A stretch of DNA of 24,186 nt from Sphingobacteriales bacterium. Its GTDB lineage: Bacteria > Bacteroidota > Bacteroidia > Chitinophagales > JADIYW01. The position numbers were made by a program, and so were the translations under genes. The stretch lies in assembly GCA_016721245.1 (NCBI GenBank), contig JADKIQ010000008.1, forward strand, positions 1 through 24,186. Direction: 5' to 3'. How positions within the stretch are numbered: position 1 is the first letter of the stretch; every line of letters begins with the position of its first letter. The notes under the pieces were generated by a model that saw nothing but the letters and a program-made list of their open reading frames with translations, did no database searches and had not been told where the DNA came from. Below are positions 16,494 to 24,186 of the stretch, piece by piece.

Positions 16494-17242
16494 ACAATAC
16501 GCTTTTTACTTAATAAAATATCTACAATATGAATTCTGTAATTTTCATTGTTTAGTTTGATAACATCATCATCTGTCAGGATTTGCAGGTTGTTATCATA
16601 CATTTTATAAATGTAAAGATCGCTGCTCCTTAAGAAGGAGACAAATTCTTCCACTTTTATGCCTGAATTATTCAAGCCGTAGGGGTATAGTTCAGCTATA
16701 ATTTTCAAATCTTCATTTGCTTTAAAAACTTCAGTCATACCCTGAAACGCAAAATATTCGTAACCCTGAATATCAATTTTTATAAAATCAACCTTCTTAT
16801 CCGGAATTACATCATCTATCGCCACACATTCAATTTCTGTCTTAGATGTATAATCTTTGGTCGCATAGGTTTTATGATCCACATTTAATAAATCGGAATG
16901 ATATAAGGTTATTACACCTGTTTTATCACTTACCGCTTTATTAATCAGTGCTACATTTTTTAAATTTTCTACCGCTTTTTTTAAATGAGAAAAATTTGTT
17001 TTATCCGGCTCAAACGCGTATACTTTTCCTGTTTCACCTACCAAATCTGAAAGAATTTTAGTGTAAAACCCAATATTAGCACCGATGTCTAATACTATAT
17101 CTCCTTTTTTGATGTATTGTTTCAGTAACGCAATTTCATGCTTGTCCTGTCTCTTTTTAAAAATCGGATAAACAAAATTATAAACCGGAAATACATTCTT
17201 GTATAAGAAATCACCGAGTTTTATGGAAAAGGATGATGGCAT
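16490..17242 (-). CDS. FkbM family methyltransferase (second of two)
   Basis: This 250-residue FkbM-type SAM-dependent methyltransferase carries LDIGANIGFYTKILSDLVG (about 51-69), KVYAFEPDKTNF (73-84) and VDFIKIDIQGYEYFAFQGM (about 151-169), the same landmarks as the FkbM gene at 13597-14448. The two proteins are otherwise quite different, so they are not a recent duplication and probably act on different positions or sugars. It overlaps the GT-C gene by four bases. The upstream gap of 82 bases to the oxygenase gene has no clear promoter; it contains the degenerate AAGT-rich tract at 17246-17275. Confidence 0.87.
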   Translation of the reverse strand: MPSSFSIKLGDFLYKNVFPVYNFVYPIFKKRQDKHEIALLKQYIKKGDIVLDIGANIGFYTKILSDLVGETGKVYAFEPDKTNFSHLKKAVENLKNVALINKAVSDKTGVITLYHSDLLNVDHKTYATKDYTSKTEIECVAIDDVIPDKKVDFIKIDIQGYEYFAFQGMTEVFKANEDLKIIAELYPYGLNNSGIKVEEFVSFLRSSDLYIYKMYDNNLQILTDDDVIKLNNENYRIHIVDILLSKKRIV

Positions 17243-17324
17243 GGTTTAGTAGTAAGTCGTAAGGAATAAGTTGTAAGTATAAAATGAATTGCCAAAAACC
17301 ACTTTCACACTCATCTTCACTTTT

Positions 17325-18275
17325 TTATTTTTTCAATCCGATTTCTCTTAATCGTTCGTCTAAATATTCACCGGCGGTAATTGGTTCATATGCCAGCGGG
17401 TGTTCTGCGTCCACACAGTTTTCCAGACAATCCAGTCTAACTTCACTTCTCGGGTGCAGGAAGAATGGAATAGAATAGCGATGTGTGTGCCATTGCTCTC
17501 TCGGCGGATTTACCACGCGGTGTGTGGTAGATTTTAATTTATTATTACACAAGCGCTGCAGCATGTCTCCTACATTCACCATAATCTGATGAGGTTCTGC
17601 TTTTGCTTCGTGCCAGTTACCATCCACGTCCTGTACTTCTAATCCGCTGGCGCTTGCGCCCACCAGTAAGGTAATTAAGTTAATGTCTTCATGTGCTTCT
17701 GCACGAATGGCCGTTTTCGGTTCTTGTGTAATCGGTGGATAATGGATAGCACGTAAAATGCTGTTGCCGTTGTGAATACGGGGGTCAAAATAATTGACAT
17801 CCAGTCCCAAATATTCCGCAATGGCGCGCAGTAAATGTCTGCCGGAGTTTTCAAAACTTTTATAGAGTTGTCTGCCGGTTTCGTTGAAATCAGGCAGTTC
17901 AGCTACTTCAATATTGTCCGGATAATCATCCACAGGCATCACTTCACCATCTTCAATGTATTGTCCTACCTGCCAGAATTCTTTCAAATCCGCCACTTCG
18001 CTTTGTTTGGCTTTTTCTCTCCCGAAGGAAGTATAGCCGCGTTGTCCTGCGTACTCTACTTTTTCATAACTTAGTTTGGTTTCCAGCGGCAAGGCATAAA
18101 ACTGCTCTACCAACCCATAATACTTGTTGATGACTTCTTGCGGAATGCCATGGTTATTAATGGCAGCAAATCCTATTTCTGAATAGGCTTTTCCAAATCC
18201 CTGAATAAATTGTTGTCTTCTTTGCTCGTCGCCTGATAAATAATCAGCCAAATCCAAAACCGGTATATAACTCAT
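17325..18275 (-). CDS. 2-oxoglutarate/Fe(II)-dependent oxygenase, isopenicillin-N-synthase-like family
   Basis: This 316-residue non-haem iron oxygenase couples decarboxylation of 2-oxoglutarate to oxidation of a second substrate. The N-terminal DIOX_N domain starts IPVLDLADYL and contains GFAAINNHGIP (about 35-45). The jelly-roll domain carries the iron ligands in AHEDINLITLL (His195, Asp197) and THRVVNPP (His252), and the 2-oxoglutarate-binding RYS (Arg266, Ser268). All key residues are present, so it should be active. Close relatives are common single-copy genes in Bacteroidota and Proteobacteria, with no well-defined substrate that I know of. It lies upstream of the glycan cluster on the same strand, but no evidence ties its function to that cluster. 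A TATCTTTA box at 18294-18301 (minus strand) is a possible promoter. Confidence 0.87.
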   Translation of the reverse strand: MSYIPVLDLADYLSGDEQRRQQFIQGFGKAYSEIGFAAINNHGIPQEVINKYYGLVEQFYALPLETKLSYEKVEYAGQRGYTSFGREKAKQSEVADLKEFWQVGQYIEDGEVMPVDDYPDNIEVAELPDFNETGRQLYKSFENSGRHLLRAIAEYLGLDVNYFDPRIHNGNSILRAIHYPPITQEPKTAIRAEAHEDINLITLLVGASASGLEVQDVDGNWHEAKAEPHQIMVNVGDMLQRLCNNKLKSTTHRVVNPPREQWHTHRYSIPFFLHPRSEVRLDCLENCVDAEHPLAYEPITAGEYLDERLREIGLKK

Positions 18276-18503
18276 AACTGAAAATATTTGCGGTAAAGAT
18301 AAGGATTTGTTCCAATTAAATGAGCCGTTTTGATGCTTGTGAGATATGGAATATTAGGTTAGTTGAGATTTTTATAGAATTGGCAAATTGCATGCATATC
18401 TGTTTTTAATAAGATGAAGAGAGCATTAAATCATGAAAATCTTTGAAATCGATATTCAATACACAAAATAAAAAACCTTATTTTTGGAGTTCAATTTTAT
18501 CAG
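18276..18503. other. Intergenic region between divergent oxygenase and asnS genes
   Basis: These 228 bases contain the divergent promoters and otherwise nothing I can interpret: no convincing hairpin, coding segment or RNA gene is visible. Confidence 0.5.
18479..18486 (+). promoter_or_regulatory. Candidate Bacteroidota -7 box for asnS
   Basis: TATTTTTG is an exact TAnnTTTG match ending 17 bases before the asnS ATG, implying a short leader. A -33 TTG at standard spacing is not evident. Confidence 0.5.
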
Positions 18504-19928
18504 ATGAGCAAAGTGTATATCAAACAGATTTTAGAAGAAGGAGCATTGGACAGTGCGGTAGTGGTACGCGGATGGGTACGTACAAAACGTCAAAGCAAAA
18601 ACGTAACGTTTATCAATATTAATGACGGGACTACCATTCATAATATACAGGCTGTTGTGGAGGCTGAAACCATCAGTGACGAGTTTCTGACTAAGATAAA
18701 TACCGGCGCTTGTTTAGAAGTGTACGGTAAACTGATTGCATCTCAAGGCACCCAAAAAGTAGAGGTTCAGGTAGAAAAAATTATCATTTTAGGAGAAGCA
18801 GACCCTGAAAAATATCCAATTCAGCCGAAGAAACACTCGTTTGAGTTCTTGCGTGAAAAAGCACATTTGCGTCCGCGAACGAATACATTTGGGGCTATAT
18901 TAAGAATCAGACATGCGCTGGCATTTGCCATTCATAACTATTTTAACGACCATGGTTTCTTCTACCTGCACACACCGATAATCACAGGTTCGGATGCAGA
19001 AGGAGCGGGCGAAATGTTCAGAGTAACGACTTTGGATGCCGCTCATCCGCCAAAAACAGAAGAAGGCAAAGTGGATTACGGGCAAGATTTCTTCGGAAAA
19101 GAAACCAATCTTACCGTTTCCGGGCAATTGGAAGGAGAATTGGGTGCAATGGCATTGTCTAAAATTTACACCTTCGGGCCTACTTTCAGAGCGGAAAACT
19201 CCAATACTTCGCGTCACCTGGCGGAATTCTGGATGATAGAACCGGAAGTTGCTTTTAATGATTTGGTCGACAATATGGATTTGGCGGAAGATTTCCTGCA
19301 ATATCTGGTGAAATATGCTTTGGAAAAATGCGGAGATGATTTGCAGTTTTTAGACACACGTTTTGCAGAGGAAGAAAAACAGAAACCCACTCAGGAACGC
19401 AGTGAATTAGGTTTAATAGATAAATTGAAATTTGTGGTGGAAAATAAATTCCAGCGACTAACGTATACGGAAGCGATTGAAGTTTTGAAAAATGCCAAAA
19501 AGAAATTCCAGTTTCCGGTGGATTGGGGAACGGATTTGCAATCAGAACACGAACGTTACCTCGTAGAAAAACACTTCAAAAAACCAGTGATTTTAACGGA
19601 TTATCCGGAGCATATCAAGGCGTTTTATATGAAACTGAGTGAAGACGGAAAAACCGTTCGTGCGATGGATGTTCTGTTTCCGGGCATCGGCGAAATCATT
19701 GGTGGCTCACAACGTGAGGAAGATTACGAGAAACTCAAAAAACGTGCACATCAGTTTGGCATCGAAGAGGAAAGTATCTGGTGGTACCTGGAAACCCGTC
19801 AGTTTGGCACCTGCCCGCACGCAGGCTTTGGCTTAGGCTTTGAACGTCTGGTGTTGTTTGTTACAGGCATGAGTAATATCCGCGATGTGATTCCGTTCCC
19901 GCGTTATCCTAAAAGCGCAGAGTTTTAA
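18504..19928 (+). CDS. asnS: Asparagine--tRNA ligase
   Basis: This class IIb aminoacyl-tRNA synthetase charges tRNA-Asn with asparagine in the cytoplasm. At 474 residues it has the usual length. An N-terminal OB-fold anticodon-binding domain (VVVRGWVRTKRQSKNVTFI) is followed by the class II core: HAFAIHNYF-like helix, HTPIITGSDAEGAGEMFRVT, motif 2 TFGPTFRAENSNTSRHLAEF and motif 3 GFGLGFERLVLFVTG near the C-terminus. FWMIEPE, rather than the shorter AspS pattern, supports asparagine specificity. An exact -7 box lies just upstream. The 59-base gap to rpoN has no clear terminator, so read-through into rpoN is possible. Confidence 0.96.
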   Translation: MSKVYIKQILEEGALDSAVVVRGWVRTKRQSKNVTFININDGTTIHNIQAVVEAETISDEFLTKINTGACLEVYGKLIASQGTQKVEVQVEKIIILGEADPEKYPIQPKKHSFEFLREKAHLRPRTNTFGAILRIRHALAFAIHNYFNDHGFFYLHTPIITGSDAEGAGEMFRVTTLDAAHPPKTEEGKVDYGQDFFGKETNLTVSGQLEGELGAMALSKIYTFGPTFRAENSNTSRHLAEFWMIEPEVAFNDLVDNMDLAEDFLQYLVKYALEKCGDDLQFLDTRFAEEEKQKPTQERSELGLIDKLKFVVENKFQRLTYTEAIEVLKNAKKKFQFPVDWGTDLQSEHERYLVEKHFKKPVILTDYPEHIKAFYMKLSEDGKTVRAMDVLFPGIGEIIGGSQREEDYEKLKKRAHQFGIEEESIWWYLETRQFGTCPHAGFGLGFERLVLFVTGMSNIRDVIPFPRYPKSAEF

Positions 19929-19987
19929 TAGTTTTTTGTAGTAATTTTAAATCGTAATTCCTTAAATCTCAATTCTGAAATCCTTTC

Positions 19988-21465
19988 ATGCTTAATCAAC
20001 GCTTATCACAAAAAATGCTTCAGAAGCTGTCGCCGCAACAGATACAGCTGATGAAGTTATTGCAGGTACCTACCGCTAATTTAGAACAACGCATTAAGGA
20101 AGAGTTGGAAATAAATCCGGCGCTGGAAGAAAGTATTTCTGATTACGACGGAGAAAAGGAGGATTTGTCGGAGCCGGAACAAATCCGCGACGATGATGAT
20201 GAACAATACGAAAGCAACAGCGAAGACGATTTTGCAGACAGTTTAGATGTGCAGGAATATACCAAAGATGATACTGATTATAACAACGATGGCGGTGACG
20301 ATTACAGAGGAAAAGAAGATAAAAAAACAATGCCGCTGGCGGTGGGAAAAACCTTCCATGATTTCTTAGATGAACAGCTGCATTTGCTGGATTTAGACGA
20401 GCATGAATGGCAGATTGCCGATCAGTTAATCGGCAGTATTGATGATGACGGCTATCTGCGCCGAGAGCTGGATGCGATTGTGGATGATCTGGCATTTCAG
20501 AAAAATGTCACTACAACGGTGGAGGAAATTGAAGAAGTACTGCGTACCATTCACCGCTTCGACCCGTCAGGCGTTGGCGCGCGTAACCTGCAGGAGTGTT
20601 TACAGATACAACTGGAACGCAAAGAACAAAATGCGAATGTAAAACTGGCGCTGAAAATCATCAACACACAATTTGATGCATTTACCAAAAAGCATTACGA
20701 TAAATTACTGAAAGCACTGGATATTGATGAAGCGACTCTGAAAGCAGCGATTGATGTTATTTTACACCTGAACCCAAAACCGGGCGGTGCTTCCGAAACA
20801 TCTTCCGTAAATCACCAAACCATCATTCCAGATTTTACGGTGGAGAATAACAACGGCGAACTGGAAGTTTTGCTGAACGGCAAAAATGCACCGGACTTAC
20901 GCATCAGTGATTCGTTTAAAGAAATGCTGACGTCTTACGGGAAAGGCAGCATGAAGGATAAGAAACAGAAAGAAGCCCTAGTATTTATCAAGCAAAAAAT
21001 AGATTCTGCAAAATGGTTTATTGATGCCATTAAACAACGCCAGCACACTTTATTTGTTACGATGGAAGCTATTGTTTTTTTCCAGAAAGAATATTTTTTA
21101 ACGGGAGATGAAATGAAGCTGCGTCCGATGATTCTGAAAGATATTGCTGAAATTACCAGTCTGGATATTTCTACTGTTTCACGCGTGGCCAACAGTAAAT
21201 ATTGCCAGACGGAATTTGGTGTTTTTTCTTTAAAACATTTCTTTTCAGAAGGCTTGCAGATGGAAGGCGGAGAAGAAGTATCCACGCGCGAAGTGAAAAA
21301 ATTCTGGAAGATTTAATTTCCGCAGAAGATAAATCCAAGCCGCTGAGCGATGAGTTTTTAACGGAACAGCTCAAAGAAAAAGGCTACAACATTGCCCGAA
21401 GAACCGTAGCAAAATACCGAGAACAATTAAATATACCAGTTGCGCGTTTAAGAAAAGAGTTATAA
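19988..21465 (+). CDS. rpoN: RNA polymerase sigma-54 factor, frameshifted near the C-terminus
   Basis: Sigma-54 directs RNA polymerase to -24/-12 promoters opened by AAA+ activators. The N-terminal activator-interacting region (LNQRLSQKMLQKLSPQQIQLMKLLQVP) is followed by an acidic linker (about residues 50-110), the core-binding domain (LRTIHRFDPSGVGARNLQEC) and the helix-turn-helix region (LKDIAEITSLDISTVSRVAN). As read, the first frame stops at 21316 after EVKKFWKI. One extra A in the A6 run at 21296-21301 restores EVKKILEDLISAED and continues to 21465, giving about 492 residues, the usual length. The restored tail contains the RpoN box ARRTVAKYRE, required for recognition of the -24 element. 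Without it the protein should not recognise promoters. A sequencing error is most likely; real loss or slippage in the A run are alternatives. Confidence 0.9.
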
Positions 21466-21473
21466 CAACTGCG

Positions 21474-21745
21474 ATGAAAAAATTATTCCTGCTCTTTATA
21501 TTTTTTTGTGCAGGGTTTGTGTTGAGAGCGCAAACTTCTGTCGTTACGGATTCATTACCCTTGAGTGAACCCGAAATATTTGACAGAGCAGAGGTGATGC
21601 CACGTAAGTAATGTCAATGTTGAATCTTCAAATTCAATTAGTCAGCAACAAATAGACAAAATAAAAGCTGATGGAAGAATCTAAGTGGTACCCTGCTGTA
21701 AAAAATGGAAAATTTGCAAACCATTCAATCAATTTAAACTACTAA
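21474..21745 (+). pseudogene. Broken TonB-like (energy transducer family) gene
   Basis: The ATG at 21474 starts a signal peptide (MKKLFLLFIFFCAGFVLRAQ) followed by SEPEIFDRAEVMP, the usual lead-in to a TonB C-terminal domain (EMPxFPGG). The frame stops at 21609-21611. A second frame then reads SNVNVESSNSISQQQIDKI and a third KLMEESKWYPAVKNGKFANH, ending at 21745; these look like the last third of a TonB C-terminal domain (KWxPAxxNGK). About 50-60 central codons are absent, so this is more than a simple frameshift: either a real internal deletion or a misassembly. The gene lies 8 bases after the end of rpoN and 3 bases before the next gene. Confidence 0.5.
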
Positions 21746-21748
21746 TAA

Positions 21749-22357
21749 GTGATTAAAATCTTATCCAAAATACTTTCCTACCTCTTTCATCCCCTGCTGA
21801 TGACTACCTGGTTTACCTTATTATTGTTGTATACCAATCCGTTTTCATTTGCCGGTTTATCTTCCGGTATTGTTATAGCTGTAATCTTTATTAACACCTT
21901 TATGTTTCCGGCTATTTCCATTTTGCTCATGCGTAAACTGGGTTTTATTGAAGACCTGGAAATGCCCGATCACAAACAGCGCATCATTCCGCTGGTGGCA
22001 TCCATTATATTTTATGTTTGGGCATATCTTGCCACCCGCAAAATCAATTTTCCCTACATGATGGGAGTATTTATGATGGGTGTATTGGTGTCTCTGTTTG
22101 CATCCTTTGTTATCAATGTTTTTTATAAAGTGAGTTTACACATGGTAGGCGTTAGCGGCGCTTTAACAGCCATTATGTTGCTCGTCTTCGTTTCACCATC
22201 CGATTTAAGTTACTACTTTCTGGCCATGATACTGCTGACCGGCGCTGTCGCCTCTGCAAGGTTATATCTCGGTGCACACACTATCAAAGAAGTATATGTG
22301 GGATTTTTAGTCGGAATGTTTGGACAGGTCTTTGGATTATTCCTGTTTCATCCCTGA
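21749..22357 (+). CDS. PAP2-like integral membrane protein
   Basis: This 202-residue protein has about six hydrophobic membrane segments. The C-terminal part (KVSLHMVGVSG, then ASARLYLGAHTIKEVYVGFLVG) resembles motifs 2 and 3 of PAP2-type phosphatases (SGH and SRxxxxxHxxxD). The match is degenerate: the second motif lacks the canonical SGH and the final acidic position is Glu rather than Asp. Catalytic activity on lipid phosphates is therefore uncertain. The start is a GTG directly after an in-frame stop; VIKILSKILSYLFHPLLMTTW fits the usual N-terminus. It is the only unbroken gene between rpoN and the right edge. Confidence 0.7.
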   Translation: MIKILSKILSYLFHPLLMTTWFTLLLLYTNPFSFAGLSSGIVIAVIFINTFMFPAISILLMRKLGFIEDLEMPDHKQRIIPLVASIIFYVWAYLATRKINFPYMMGVFMMGVLVSLFASFVINVFYKVSLHMVGVSGALTAIMLLVFVSPSDLSYYFLAMILLTGAVASARLYLGAHTIKEVYVGFLVGMFGQVFGLFLFHP

Positions 22358-22431
22358 TAAATAAGCGGTTTCATTTACACTTCTTCACATTTCCACATCC
22401 ACACATACCTTAAATAGCTCATTTATTCTCG

Positions 22432-22439
22432 TACCTTTG
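22432..22439 (+). promoter_or_regulatory. Candidate Bacteroidota -7 box for the outer-membrane protein gene
   Basis: TACCTTTG is an exact TAnnTTTG match, 17 bases before the TTG start proposed for the BamA-like gene. No -33 element is obvious. Confidence 0.45.
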
Positions 22440-22456
22440 TTCTAATATTATAAGGC

Positions 22457-23895
22457 TTGAAGAAAATCATTCTTTACTTATTGTTTTTTGCTTTTTACTG
22501 TGCACATTCGCAAGAGCTGTCAGCTATTTAAAAGTTAGACACATTATAATTACCGGAAATAAAAAAACCAAGCCCTTCGTCATTCACCGCGAGATGACGA
22601 TTCATGAAAACGATTCTTTTCCGGCAAATGAAATGGACGCAACCCTGCTGCAGCAGCGATTAAATATTTTCAATATCGGACTTTTCAATGAAGTAAATGT
22701 AAACATCAAGAACTGGGAAGACGACAGCCTGGATTTGATTATACAGGTACGCGAACGCTGGGTGATTATTCCTGCACCCATTATCAAATTTGCCGACCGT
22801 AACGTAGTGGAATGGTGGAAGCAGTACAATCACGATTTCAAACGCCTGCGGTACGTGGGAGCACAGGTAAATGGGGGAAATCTTTCCGGCAGAAATGACG
22901 TGCTGCAGATGGGCATCAGTTTTAGCTTTGCACAACGTTTGGATATTGGCTATTCCATTCCGCAGTTCAACAGAAGAAAAGAGCAGGTAGGATTATCTAT
23001 TTTTACACCATGCTGCGAACGAAGAGAATTGCCTTTAATACGGTGGATGACAGACTTGCCTTTATGGATTTGGGCAAATCTCTGCAGCTGCAAAAATAGA
23101 AAATCACACCGCAGATTTCTATCGCCGTCAGATTCACAAACACGCATTATTTTACGACAGGATACGGACTTTCAGCCATCAGCGATTCTGCTTTTGCAAA
23201 TCCCAATTATTTTTTAGGGGATAAAGACAGCGGTATTTTAAAATCGGATACCTTTGTTACCGATTACAGAAATGTCAGAACCTATCCGACGGCAGGCTGG
23301 TTTGCGTCGTCAATTTTTATGAATTACGGATTAGGTTTCATGAAAAACACGTATGACCACTGCAGGTTTCAGTTGAGCAAAAATACTTTCAATGGAAAAA
23401 ACATCCGAGATTTTCTGCTGCTGCAATGATTAAATGGCAGTTCTCCTGGCCTTTAAAACAACCTTATAATTTACAATACATCAAATCATTCGGCTACGAA
23501 GAAAATGCCGTAAGAGGCTATGAGCTGAACGTAATAGACGGGCAGCATTTTCTATTGTTTAAAAATGAGTACCGCTTTCGTGTGTTCAGTTTTCAGTTGA
23601 GTAAAATCCAGAAATTTAAGGCAGAATGCCGGAATCCTAAATTCTTCATGGCTTAGTATCTGCCACTCAATTTATACCTCACGGCCTACTTTGATGCAGG
23701 ATATGCGTGGGACCGCTATTTTACGGAAAACAATCAGTATAAAAACAAATGGCAGTTCGGTTACGGGATGGGACTCAACTTCAGAGCCTTCAATTCCAGA
23801 TTATTCGCACAGAATATGGCGTAAACGTATATTTGAAGAAAGGAGTGCCTTTACATTTCGAACAACCGATAAGACAAGGCGTAAGTAATAAGTAA
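22457..23895 (+). pseudogene. BamA/D15-type outer-membrane protein gene with multiple frame breaks
   Basis: Joined across breaks, the region encodes about 480 residues, a full-length member of this Bacteroidota outer-membrane family. A TTG at 22457 starts a signal peptide (KKIILYLLFFAFYCAHSQ). A POTRA-like segment follows (VRHIIITGNKKTKPFVIHRE, then LNIFNIGLFNEVNVNI), and then beta-barrel strands with NPNYFLGDKDSG, EENAVRGYELNVIDGQHF, YLTAYFDAGYAWDRYF and the final EYGVNVYLKKGVPLHFEQP. The frame changes near 22527-22533, 23005, 23360 and 23795, each in the direction of one lost base. TAG codons interrupt at 23097 and 23654. Such proteins insert or secrete substrates at the outer membrane. The broken state may be sequence error rather than gene death, because the protein signal is well kept throughout. 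Confidence 0.65.
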
Positions 23896-23931
23896 ATAAT
23901 TCAACCTCTTACAACTTTCGTCTTATTACTT
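23883..23931. repeat. Inverted repeat AAGTAATAAG / CTTATTACTT
   Basis: Perfect 10-base arms at 23883-23892 and 23922-23931 flank 29 bases and overlap the end of the BamA-like gene. The right arm runs into TTTAACTT, so the structure could act as a terminator. Related AAGT-rich sequence (AAGTCGTAAGGAATAAGTTG) lies near 17252-17272. Confidence 0.45.
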
Positions 23932-23950
23932 TTAACTTAGGCATACTCCT

Positions 23951-24186
23951 ATGTGCTTTTATAAGAGCATAATTGATTGCACGATTTCCTAAAAAGGAAA
24001 TTCCGTTTCTCATTTTGATGAATACTATAAAACCATCAAAAAGCATTTTAAGCCGAAACAAAAAATCGGAAAACGTTTAAAAGTCACCACGAAGTTCAAA
24101 AAAATATTGACCTGCTGATTACCTCGGCAGCGATGAATCTGTTAGATACCTTGCATCTCGTGCGCGACAGAAATTCCGGTGGCGGG
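23951..24186 (+). pseudogene. Partial unrecognised gene at the right edge, frame-broken
   Basis: An ATG at 23951 opens a frame that meets TAA at 23990-23992 and then continues as GNSVSHFDEYYKTIKKHFKP. It shifts near a TTTAAAA at 24076-24082 to SHHEVQKNIDLLITSAAMNL and LLDTLHLVRDRNSGGG at the edge. The composition (basic first part, helical second part) looks coding, and adding one base at the TTTAAAA run gives a continuous protein. I do not recognise the family. Confidence 0.35.

Noticed and set aside
20094..20495. Minus-strand frame inside rpoN rich in His, Arg and Pro
   Set aside because: It is a shadow of the acidic linker codons (GAT/GAC/GAA) read on the other strand.
21296..21301. Programmed frameshift in rpoN
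   Set aside because: The A run could allow slippage, but there is no visible stimulatory structure, and the neighbouring genes have similar single-base losses, so error is more likely.
21202..21465. Separate small gene after rpoN
   Set aside because: Its second half is plainly the sigma-54 C-terminus with the RpoN box; its first half is the wrong frame of rpoN.
1..24186. tRNA, rRNA, insertion sequence or phage genes
   Set aside because: I looked on both strands for conserved RNA motifs and transposase or integrase motifs and found none.

Overview
The window looks like chromosomal DNA of a member of the Bacteroidota. The supporting signs are A+T-rich coding sequence, two proteins with type IX secretion (T9SS) C-terminal sorting domains, -7 boxes of the TAnnTTTG type, and start sites without Shine-Dalgarno sequences. 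I cannot name the genus from the sequence alone.

Layout. Positions 1-883 hold atpG (ATP synthase gamma), lacking only the first five bases, followed by a clear terminator. Positions 983-8964 hold two very large tandem paralogues. Both are secreted leucine-rich-repeat proteins built from Cys-framed modules that begin with an IPDxNFR motif, and both end in CARDB/DUF11-like domains and a T9SS sorting domain. A secreted alpha/beta-hydrolase-like protein (8969-10492) converges on them. It is divergent from scpB (chromosome segregation), which overlaps an RsuA/RluB-type pseudouridine synthase. A palindromic REP-like element fills the gap after that gene.

Positions 12165-17242 form a leftward surface-glycan cluster: a methyltransferase-glycosyltransferase fusion, an FkbM methyltransferase, an unlabelled remnant of a LamG-domain gene, a GT-C membrane glycosyltransferase and a second FkbM methyltransferase. 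A 2-oxoglutarate/Fe(II) oxygenase follows on the same strand. Then come rightward asnS and rpoN (sigma-54).

From about 21300 to the right edge the reading frames break repeatedly. rpoN loses its frame in an A6 run just before the DNA-binding RpoN box. A TonB-like gene is internally deleted. A BamA/D15-type outer-membrane gene has four frame changes and two stops. A final partial gene is also shifted. Only a PAP2-like membrane protein is intact there. Nearly every shift fits loss of one base, often in a homopolymer, so error-prone sequence near a contig end is the simplest explanation, with real decay as the alternative.

The most distinctive biology is the tandem modular LRR pair. The first module of the second gene is nearly identical to the third module of the first gene, and one module has expanded into an array of 60-bp repeats. 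This looks like a surface protein family that diversifies by module shuffling. I saw no CRISPR array, tRNA, rRNA or insertion sequence.
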